From Eubacteriales Family XIII. Incertae Sedis bacterium (GTDB lineage Bacteria; Bacillota; Clostridia; Peptostreptococcales; Anaerovoracaceae), in the NCBI GenBank assembly GCA_031272745.1, contig JAISTF010000225.1:1-13165 (forward strand): 13,165 nucleotides of DNA, written 5' to 3'. The first letter of the stretch is position 1. The number at the start of each line of letters is the position of its first letter. Shown here piece after piece: positions 1 to 6,000 of the stretch. Both the position numbers and the translations under genes were made by a program. Below the pieces are notes generated by a model. That model was not told the origin of the DNA. It worked only from the letters and a program-made list of their open reading frames with translations, and did no database searches.

Positions 1-1207
1 CGGACATCTCGCGCAGGAACTGCGAGAAGTGTTCGGCGTCGTCCTCGGGGACGATCTCGAAGTCGATGTTCACGCCGTCGAAGCCGTAGTCGACGGCCGC
101 CTGCATGAGCCCCGCGATGAGCGCGTGGCGGTTTTCCCAGCGCGAGAGCAGGGCGTGGCGGTCGAGGCCCTCGGCGAAGTCGTCGACGAGCGGCCAGACG
201 GAGATGCCGCGCGCGTGGCACTGCTCGACGTAGTCCTTCGACGCGAGGCTGTCGAGCGCGCCCGACGCGTCCGCGATGCGGTACCACGTCGGCGAGACGA
301 CGTTCACGGGCGTCGCCTTCTTTTCGTCGAGCATCGAAAACAGGTAGGGGTTTGCGTCCGCGACCGTGACCTGATGCCAGACGAGGCAGATTTTTTCGTA
401 GGGCGCGAGGCTCGTGTACAGCGGCGCGACGTAGCCCGTGACGGGCGTCTGCTCCGTTTCCTGCGCTTCGGAGAGGCGGCGCGACAGCACATAGCCCGTG
501 ATTGCGTCGTCGGTCTTCACCCTCGTCCAAACCTCGCTCTGCCCGCCTGCCGGGTCGAGCACCGTGACGCGGTCGCCCTTCTTGAGATCGCGCAGGACGG
601 GCGCGGCCTTGTCCGCCTCGCTGCGCAGCGACGCGCCGCGCAGGACCGTCGTCGTGCGCACGACGCCCCATTCCTTTTCGATTTGCACGCGGTACGGGTC
701 TTCGTAGAGCGCATAGGAGATGTTCGCGAAATTCCGCACGAAGTCGATGGCCGCGTAAGGCGTGCCGCCGATGATGCGGAAGGGCACGTAGTCCGTCGGG
801 ATGCTTTCGGGCATGGGGCTTGCCGCGCCGTAACTCTCCGCGTGGCGGGTGTACGCGCTTTCCCCCTCGCGTGCCATCACGACCTCCTCGGCAGTCGTCA
901 AAAGCAGCGTGCGGTCTTCGTTATTCGCATAAAACCCGTCGTTGAACGTTTCGCGGGCGTAGTCGACGGTGATGTAGGCGACGCCGTCCACGACCTTTGC
1001 GCGCTCGGACAGCGTGACGTTTCCGAGCAGGATGGGGGCTTCGTCGGGGTGGGCGACGGACACGCCGAAGTAGTTGTAGAGGTTTTCGCGTTCGGCCGAC
1101 GGCGAGTGCTCGGCGAGCCAGGGGCGCACGCCGAACCAGCACACGGCGAACGCCGCCGCGAGGACGCCGGCGAGCACGCAGAGCTTCACGATTTTCCCGA
1201 TTGACAT
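1..1207 (-). CDS. Membrane-anchored GH18-family glycosidase with SH3 domain (C-terminus cut by window edge)
   Basis: The reading frame is open from an ATG at 1207 down to base 1 (402 codons seen, no stop). Residues 6-30 form a hydrophobic N-terminal anchor or signal. Residues 45-180 look like the copper-amine-oxidase N-terminal-like module common in Clostridia envelope proteins. Residues 184-245 look like a bacterial SH3 domain (GASLRSEADKAAPVLRDL, then GYVLSRRL). From about residue 272 a GH18 TIM barrel begins, with the active-site motif DGVNIDFE at 377-384, so E384 is the expected proton donor. Members of this YaaH/SleL-like group cleave cell-wall or other GlcNAc-containing glycans outside the membrane, often around sporulation; the substrate here is unknown. 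An in-frame ATG at 1231 would add eight residues but would fall almost on the predicted transcription start. No strong Shine-Dalgarno precedes either ATG. The barrel continues beyond the window. Confidence 0.88.
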   Translation of the reverse strand, partial: MSIGKIVKLCVLAGVLAAAFAVCWFGVRPWLAEHSPSAERENLYNYFGVSVAHPDEAPILLGNVTLSERAKVVDGVAYITVDYARETFNDGFYANNEDRTLLLTTAEEVVMAREGESAYTRHAESYGAASPMPESIPTDYVPFRIIGGTPYAAIDFVRNFANISYALYEDPYRVQIEKEWGVVRTTTVLRGASLRSEADKAAPVLRDLKKGDRVTVLDPAGGQSEVWTRVKTDDAITGYVLSRRLSEAQETEQTPVTGYVAPLYTSLAPYEKICLVWHQVTVADANPYLFSMLDEKKATPVNVVSPTWYRIADASGALDSLASKDYVEQCHARGISVWPLVDDFAEGLDRHALLSRWENRHALIAGLMQAAVDYGFDGVNIDFEIVPEDDAEHFSQFLREMS

Positions 1208-1214
1208 ATCTATG

Positions 1215-1223
1215 TGGTATACT
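1215..1223 (+). promoter_or_regulatory. Extended -10 promoter for lemA
   Basis: TGG followed by TATACT forms an extended -10 element, with predicted start near 1230, about 55 bases before the lemA ATG. There is no good -35 at 16-18 bases. A TTGACA at 1201-1206 is only 11 bases away, too close for ordinary sigma-A use. Confidence 0.5.
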
Positions 1224-1239
1224 TCTTTCATATGAAGCT

Positions 1240-1268
1240 ATCATAGCAGAGAGCGGTACGTTTTACAA
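1240..1268 (-). promoter_or_regulatory. Promoter for the GH18-family gene
   Basis: Read on the minus strand, TTGTAA (1268-1263) is followed after exactly 17 bases by TATGAT (1245-1240). A TGC directly before the -10 gives an extended -10. The predicted start near 1232 leaves about 25 untranslated bases before the ATG at 1207. This is a sequence match only. Confidence 0.6.
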
Positions 1269-1285
1269 AAGGAAGGAGAACAGCC

Positions 1286-1867
1286 ATGTTTGCGGCAGGC
1301 GGATCGGGCATCATGTTGCCGATCATTATTGTGATCATCATCGTCGTCGTCATCATCCTCGTCTTGATCGGGATGTACAATTCCTTGGTCAAGCTGCGCA
1401 ACCGCGTCGAGGAGGCGTTCGCGACGATGGACGTGTATATGAAGAAGCGGTTCGACCTCGTGCCGAACCTCGTCGAGACCGTCAAGGGCTACGCTTCGCA
1501 CGAGAGCGCGACGCTCGAAAAGGTCGTGCAGGCGCGGAGCATGATCCAGAGCGCGGGCACGCCGGAGCAGCGGATGCAGGGCGAGGCCGCGCTGACCACG
1601 ACGCTGCGCAGCCTGTTCGCGGTCGCGGAGGGCTACCCTGAGTTGAAGGCCAACACGAATTTCATGGGCCTGCAGACGGAGCTGTCGGGCATCGAGGACG
1701 AGATCGCGCAGTCGCGCAAATACTACAACGCGATCGTGCGCGACTACAACACGAAGACCGAGACCTTCCCGTCGATGCTCATCGCGAACATGTTCAAATT
1801 TGAACGCAAGCCGAGCTTCGAAATCGCGGACGACGCGGAACGCAATGCGCCGAAAGTGCAGTTTTGA
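1286..1867 (+). CDS. lemA: LemA family protein
   Basis: The 193-residue product has the typical LemA layout. A very hydrophobic N-terminal membrane segment (about residues 9-30) is followed by the family signature from residue 31 (YNSLVKLRNRVEEAF, then DLVPNLVETVKGYASHE) and a long helical domain. Length is normal for the family. The start is fixed by GGAAGGAG at 1271-1278. The biochemical role of bacterial LemA proteins is not firmly established; they are envelope-associated and often stand next to DUF2207 or TPM-domain membrane proteins. That is the case here: the next gene starts inside the lemA coding region, so the two are probably co-translated. The helical domain is most likely outside the membrane, though topology is not certain from sequence. 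Confidence 0.95.
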   Translation: MFAAGGSGIMLPIIIVIIIVVVIILVLIGMYNSLVKLRNRVEEAFATMDVYMKKRFDLVPNLVETVKGYASHESATLEKVVQARSMIQSAGTPEQRMQGEAALTTTLRSLFAVAEGYPELKANTNFMGLQTELSGIEDEIAQSRKYYNAIVRDYNTKTETFPSMLIANMFKFERKPSFEIADDAERNAPKVQF

Positions 1868-3920
1868 CCACAAAGCCCTTCGGGTTTTTGCAATAACCGT
1901 TTTGCTGCTCGCGGCGCTGTTGCCGGCCGCGGCGTTTGCGACTGTCGACCGGCATGAGCTTGCGCGGGACGGAAGCGCGTCCGCGGAGCCGACGTGGGAA
2001 GAGGAGAACGCGGGCTTTGTGACGGATGCGTTCGACGTCGACGTCGTCGTGCAGCGCGACAATTCCTTTTTGGTCACGGAGACGATTGCGGTCGACTTCC
2101 TGATTTCGAGCCGCGGCATCTATCGCGACATCCCCGTGAAGGGCAAGGTCTACCAGCAGTACGGCGGGCAGACCATCGAGATGGACGGGCGCATGAAGAT
2201 CGAGGACGTCTCGGTCAGCGCGGACGGGAAGAGCGTGCCGGTGTCGGAGTCGACGTCGGGGAACAACCTCTCGCTGCGCATCGGCGATCCGGACGTGTAT
2301 CTGACGGGACCGGTCACCTACGTCATCTCCTACCGTGCGCGGCTGTACGACGACGAAATCGACGCGTACGACCTCATCTACTGGAACGCGCTGCCGACGG
2401 AATGGCAGACGCCGATCCGTTCCGCGCGCGTCACGGTCACGATTCCCGGGGCCGATACGGACGTGAGCGGCGCGGAGTTCGTCGCGGGCGCGAAGGGGAT
2501 GGCGCTGACGGATTTGTTTACGATGTCGACTTCCGTGGACGCCGCGCGGGACGCGGTCGTGGTCACGGGGGTGAGCACGGGCGCGCTCGCGACGGGCTAC
2601 GGCGTGACGTTCCTGCTGCGGCTGCCCGAGGGGTATTTTTCGGGCGAGATGTCCGACGCGTGGATTTACCGGCTGCTGCGCATCCTGTGCGTCGTTCCGG
2701 CGGCGGCGGCGCTTGCGCTGTGGTTTTTGTTCGGGCGCGACCGGCGGCTCGTGCGGCCCGTCGAATTCTATCCGCCCGAGGGGCTGCCGTCGGGCGAGAT
2801 CGGCTACCTCGTGGACGGCAGGGTGCAGCCGCGCGACATGCTCTCGATGATCCTGTGGTGGGCGTCACGGGGGTATCTCACGATCGAGGAAACGAGCAAG
2901 GGGCAGTTCACGCTCACGCGGCGCACGGTGCTGCCGTCGGGCGTGAAGTCCTATCAGTCGATCCTGTTCGGCGCGCTGTTCGGCACGCGCGACGAGGTCG
3001 CGCTCGGCAGCCCGAGCAGTTCGCTCGCGACGAAGCTGCAGCAGGCGCAGAAGGCGCTCATCAACGATTATAAGGGCGACGTGACGCGCAACCTCTATAC
3101 GCGGCAGTCGCGCGTGGCCGCGGGCGTCTGCTACGCGCTGGCCTGCGTGCCCATCGTCGCGTTCCTCGCGTGCATGGCGATGGTCGGCAGCGGGAGCAAC
3201 GTGTTGGGCTCGGTCGGGTCTTCGTCGGGCGGCATCACGTTCCAGTGGTTTTACGCGGTCATCTGGCCGGTGATGCTTCAGGGCATCTGGATCGGCGTGA
3301 CGATTGCGCTCGTCGGCAAGCGTGCGCGGGGGGCGCGCAGCGCGGGCGGCGGCGGGAAGGGCGCGGCCATCGCGCTGTCCGTCGTCGTGTTTGCGGTCGC
3401 GATCATCGTGGGCTTCGTGACCGGCGATGTGGCGGACGCTGTTTTTGTCGGCGTCGCCTCGGTCATCGCTTCCGTCTGCGCCGTGATCGCGCTGCAACGG
3501 ACGGAATTCTACGACGGCATTTTGGATCGCATCCTCGGCTTCAAGGACTTCATCAAAGCCGCGGAGGTCGACCGCATGGAGAAGCTGTTCGATCAGGACC
3601 CGCAGTATTATTTCAAAACGCTCCCCTATGCGTGGGTGTTCGGCCTTTCGGACATCTGGGCGAAGAAATTTGAAGCGATGATCACGGAGCCGCCCGACTG
3701 GTACCGCGGGTACTACGGCGGCGCCTCGGACTTCCACACGATCTACATGATCCACTCCCTCGGACGGCTGCATACGGCGTCCATCGCGAGCTTCCGCCCG
3801 CCCGCGTCCTCGGGCGGCGGTGGCGGCGGCGGCGGTTTCTCCGGCGGCGGCGGCAGTTTCTCCGGCGGCGGCGGCTCTTCAGGCGGCGGCTTCGGCGGCG
3901 GCGGCGGCGGACGCTGGTAG
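1845..3920 (+). CDS. DUF2207 family membrane protein with glycine-rich tail
   Basis: This 691-residue protein belongs to the DUF2207 family that accompanies LemA. From the ATG at 1845 it has a good signal peptide (MRRK..., hydrophobic core 12-32 ending AAAFA). An extracytoplasmic beta-rich domain follows (about 55-262), with family-like text such as ISSRGIYRDIPV and YDLIYWNALPTEW. Membrane segments lie near 277-297, 424-447, 468-491, 506-526 and 531-550. A conserved stretch GFKDFIKAAEVDRM (565-578) precedes a tail of Gly/Ser/Phe repeats (656-691). An upstream TTG at 1800 in the same frame would put a charged extension before the signal peptide, so 1845 is preferred; its ribosome site is weak. 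The 23-base overlap with lemA suggests translational coupling. Molecular function is unknown; an envelope role with LemA is inferred. Confidence 0.9.
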   Translation: MRRKCSFDHKALRVFAITVLLLAALLPAAAFATVDRHELARDGSASAEPTWEEENAGFVTDAFDVDVVVQRDNSFLVTETIAVDFLISSRGIYRDIPVKGKVYQQYGGQTIEMDGRMKIEDVSVSADGKSVPVSESTSGNNLSLRIGDPDVYLTGPVTYVISYRARLYDDEIDAYDLIYWNALPTEWQTPIRSARVTVTIPGADTDVSGAEFVAGAKGMALTDLFTMSTSVDAARDAVVVTGVSTGALATGYGVTFLLRLPEGYFSGEMSDAWIYRLLRILCVVPAAAALALWFLFGRDRRLVRPVEFYPPEGLPSGEIGYLVDGRVQPRDMLSMILWWASRGYLTIEETSKGQFTLTRRTVLPSGVKSYQSILFGALFGTRDEVALGSPSSSLATKLQQAQKALINDYKGDVTRNLYTRQSRVAAGVCYALACVPIVAFLACMAMVGSGSNVLGSVGSSSGGITFQWFYAVIWPVMLQGIWIGVTIALVGKRARGARSAGGGGKGAAIALSVVVFAVAIIVGFVTGDVADAVFVGVASVIASVCAVIALQRTEFYDGILDRILGFKDFIKAAEVDRMEKLFDQDPQYYFKTLPYAWVFGLSDIWAKKFEAMITEPPDWYRGYYGGASDFHTIYMIHSLGRLHTASIASFRPPASSGGGGGGGGFSGGGGSFSGGGGSSGGGFGGGGGGRW

Positions 3921-3964
3921 GAAAATGTACGGAGCCTCTATTATTTAATTGTTCCGAATTTTTA

Positions 3965-4001
3965 TATAATTCTGTTAATTCACCTTGTAATATGGTATTA
4001 T
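3965..4001 (+). promoter_or_regulatory. Probable promoter region of the catabolic operon
   Basis: In this AT-rich gap an extended -10 (TGG plus TATTAT, 3993-4001) gives a predicted start near 4008, about 29 bases before the Rid-family ATG. A second -10-like TATAAT lies at 3965-3970. No good -35 accompanies either. The extended -10 is centred in a small palindrome, TAATA-TGG-TATTA (3988-4000), which could be a regulator half-site pair. No terminator hairpin is visible between the DUF2207 gene and this point. Confidence 0.45.
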
Positions 4002-4036
4002 CTTATTGTCCTGAATTGAGGAGAGGAGGGTATACC

Positions 4037-4432
4037 ATGTCTTGGGAGAGAACCAATTACTCGTCGGGCGCGCCGTTGGAGGAGAGCGTCGGGTACAGCC
4101 GTATGGTGAAGAAGGGGCCGTTTGTCTTTGTGGGCGGCACGACGTCCGTGCAGCCGGACGGGACGGTCTATGCGGAAGGCGACGCGTACGGGCAGACGAA
4201 GTACGTGCTCGACAAGCAGATCAAGCTGCTCGCGCAGGCGGGCGCGAAGCCCGAGGACGTCGTGTCCGTGAAGATGTATCTGACGGACATGAAGATGGGC
4301 GCCGAGGCCTGCAAAGCGTATTCGGAATTTTTCAAGGAAATCAAGCCGCTCTGCACGGCGGTCGGGACGACGGCGCTGAACCGTCCGACGCAGGTCGTCG
4401 AAATCGAGATGACGGCGGTTTTGGACGATTGA
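4037..4432 (+). CDS. Rid family (YjgF/YER057c/UK114) protein
   Basis: The 131-residue product has the Rid fold signature: YSRMVKKGPFVFVGGTTSVQPDG near the N-terminus, the helix region QTKYVLDKQIKLLAQAGAKPEDVVSVKMYLTD, and a C-terminal VEIEMTAV strand. Classical RidA hydrolyses reactive enamine/imine intermediates such as 2-aminoacrylate with an arginine equivalent to E. coli Arg105. By hand alignment (YSEFF to YEAFF, VEIE to IEIE) that position here is T107, so this looks like one of the arginine-lacking Rid subfamilies whose reactions are less certain. It is the first gene of the catabolic unit, preceded by a very strong ribosome site (4018-4030). Proximity to an FAD amine or amino-acid oxidoreductase fits a role in handling the imine or enamine product. 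Confidence 0.9.
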   Translation: MSWERTNYSSGAPLEESVGYSRMVKKGPFVFVGGTTSVQPDGTVYAEGDAYGQTKYVLDKQIKLLAQAGAKPEDVVSVKMYLTDMKMGAEACKAYSEFFKEIKPLCTAVGTTALNRPTQVVEIEMTAVLDD

Positions 4433-4462
4433 GCCGGGGCTTATAAAAGGAGGGAAACGAAG

Positions 4463-5596
4463 ATGTCGGAAGCAAAGATTGATTTTCTGTATCTGAACGA
4501 GCAGGACATGGTCAAGGCGGGCGTCATGGAAATGGGCGACTGCGTCGAGGTCATGGAGGATATGTTCCGCGTGCTGTCGGACGGGGACTATATGATGGCC
4601 GGCCACAATGGCAATTCGCACGGGGCGATGGTGACGTTCCCCGAGGATCCGCCGTTCCCGAACATGCCGAAGGACGGGCCGGACCGCCGGTTCATGGCGA
4701 TGCCCGCGTATCTCGGCGGGAAGTTCAACATCGCGGGCATGAAATGGTACGGGTCGAACATCGAGAACAAGGAGAGGGGGCTGCCGCGCAGCATTTTGAC
4801 GGCGATGCTCAATGACGTCGTGACCGGCGCGCCGATCGCGTTCATGAGCGCCAACCTTTTGTCGGCGTACCGCACGGGCGCGGTGCCGGGGGTGGGCGCA
4901 CGCTATCTCGCGCCGAAAAACTCGAAGGTCGTCGGCGTCATCGGGCCCGGCGTCATGAACAAGACGTCGCTGTCTTCGTTCATGTACACCTGCCCGACGA
5001 TCGAGGAGCTGAAGGTGAAGGGACGCAGCAAGAGCGGCGTCGACGGGTTCTTGAAATTTGTCGAGGAGAGCTTCCCGACCATCAAGAAGGTGACGGTCGT
5101 CGACACGATGGAAGAGGCGTGCAAGGATGCGGACATCGTGACGATGGGCACGACGAGCACGATGGGCATGGAGTATTACCCGTTCATCGAAGAGAAATGG
5201 CTGAAGCCCGGCGCGCTGCTGTCGTGCCCCGCGTGCGTGCGCGTGGACGACGACTTCCTCGCGAAGCGCGCGCGCAAGGTGCTCGAAAACTACGGGCTCT
5301 ACGAGTGCTGGGCCGAGGACTATCCCTACCCGTCGTTCGCCTCGGTCGGCATCATCGGCGTGCGGTATTTCGACCTCATGCACGACGGGCTGATCACGCG
5401 CGACGACATCATCGACCTCGGCGACATCATCGCGGGCAAGAAGCCGGCGCGGGAGTTCGAGGACCAGATCGTCGTGAACTCGATCGGCGGCATGCCCGTC
5501 GAGGACCTCGCCTGGGGCTTGCATGTATACAATAACGCAAAAGCGAAGGGCATCGGCACGCCGCTGAACCTGTGGGAGACGCCGCTGATGGCATGA
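4463..5596 (+). CDS. Ornithine cyclodeaminase/mu-crystallin family protein ('tyramine oxidase subunit B'-like)
   Basis: The 377-residue product is an OCD/mu-crystallin family member. It has the N-terminal substrate domain (LYLNEQDM, FMAMPAYLGG, AGMKWYGSN with K94, AYRTGAVPGVGARYL with R137) and a Rossmann segment VVGVIGPGVMNKT (157-168) that should bind NAD(P). It lacks the GGDCPGKTEL segment of true ornithine cyclodeaminases; the corresponding region reads SCPACVRVDDDF. It is longer than most family members and resembles, from memory, proteins that databases name 'tyramine oxidase subunit B'; that label is not an experimental assignment here. Relatives reduce cyclic imines (pyrroline- or piperideine-2-carboxylate), act on opines or deaminate ornithine. 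The likely job is reduction or rearrangement of an imine formed by the downstream dehydrogenase. AAAGGAGGG at 4446-4454 precedes the start, 30 bases after the Rid gene. Confidence 0.85.
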   Translation: MSEAKIDFLYLNEQDMVKAGVMEMGDCVEVMEDMFRVLSDGDYMMAGHNGNSHGAMVTFPEDPPFPNMPKDGPDRRFMAMPAYLGGKFNIAGMKWYGSNIENKERGLPRSILTAMLNDVVTGAPIAFMSANLLSAYRTGAVPGVGARYLAPKNSKVVGVIGPGVMNKTSLSSFMYTCPTIEELKVKGRSKSGVDGFLKFVEESFPTIKKVTVVDTMEEACKDADIVTMGTTSTMGMEYYPFIEEKWLKPGALLSCPACVRVDDDFLAKRARKVLENYGLYECWAEDYPYPSFASVGIIGVRYFDLMHDGLITRDDIIDLGDIIAGKKPAREFEDQIVVNSIGGMPVEDLAWGLHVYNNAKAKGIGTPLNLWETPLMA

Positions 5597-5603
5597 CCCC
5601 CCG

Positions 5604-5642
5604 TTGTCATCCTGCGCGGAGCGAAGCGGAGTCGCAGGAACC
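5604..5642. repeat. Short palindromic dispersed-repeat-like element
   Basis: This lies in the 71-base gap between the OCD-family and [2Fe-2S] genes. It begins TTGTCATCCTGCG and contains 7-base inverted arms TCCTGCG (5610-5616) and CGCAGGA (5633-5639) around a loop of AGCGAAGCGGAG type. Such TGTCATCCTG...GCGAAGCG... palindromes occur as dispersed repeats in many bacterial genomes (general knowledge). Its TTGTCATYCT end matches the minus-strand ends of the copies at 7152-7183 and 11805-11836. It ends just before the ribosome site of the next gene. Confidence 0.6.
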
Positions 5643-5667
5643 AGCAATGAAGATGAAGGATGAAAGT

Positions 5668-6000
5668 ATGGACAACACAGGCATGAGAATTGAAGCCCAC
5701 CCGATCTTGGACGGCGCCGCCGCGCCGCGCGAGGTGGCCTTCCTCTACGACGGGCGCGAGATGCGCGGGTACGAGGGCGAGCCCATCGCGATGGCGCTGC
5801 GCGCGGCGGGCGTGCTCGTGCACAGGTATACGAAAAAACAGCATCGGCCGCGCGGCGTGTTCTGCGCGATCGGGCGGTGCACGGACTGCGTGATGGTCGT
5901 GGACGGACAGCCGAACGTGCGGACGTGCGTGACGGCGCTGCGCGAGGGCATGGACGTGCGCACCCAGGACGGGTATGTGGCACGGGAGGTTGCGTCATGA
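5668..6000 (+). CDS. Small [2Fe-2S] ferredoxin-like subunit of an HcnABC/opine oxidase-type dehydrogenase
   Basis: The 110-residue product carries a plant-type-like (Fer2_4) [2Fe-2S] motif at C66-x4-C71-x2-C74-x12-C87 (FCAIGRCTDCVMVVDG, NVRTCVT), preceded by the usual YEGEPIAMALRAAGV segment. Similar small proteins are the electron-transfer subunits of hydrogen cyanide synthase (HcnA), of D-hydroxyproline dehydrogenase and of sarcosine oxidase-type complexes. The ATG at 5668 is chosen because GAAGGA (5655-5660) lies seven bases upstream; the frame is open further upstream (in-frame ATGs at 5647 and 5653), but those codons cover the palindromic repeat and lack a better ribosome site. It overlaps the next gene by ATGA, so the two subunits are likely made together. 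It should accept electrons from, or pass them to, the FAD subunits encoded next to it. Confidence 0.88.
   Translation: MDNTGMRIEAHPILDGAAAPREVAFLYDGREMRGYEGEPIAMALRAAGVLVHRYTKKQHRPRGVFCAIGRCTDCVMVVDGQPNVRTCVTALREGMDVRTQDGYVAREVAS

Noticed and set aside
29..1204. Long plus-strand open frame opposite the GH18-family gene
   Set aside because: Its translation is Arg/Val/Asp-rich without domain features, no ribosome site is seen, and the opposite strand encodes clear SH3 and GH18 motifs. High GC content creates such shadow frames.
1201..1206. Consensus -35 TTGACA upstream of lemA
   Set aside because: Only 11 bases from the best -10 and it overlaps the start codon of the minus-strand gene (MSIG); the match probably reflects coding sequence.
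3813..3920. Glycine-rich repeat tail as a possible frameshift artefact or mobile repeat
   Set aside because: Gly-rich, often GGGG-type tails are usual at the C-terminus of DUF2207 proteins, the frame is intact and a stop follows directly.
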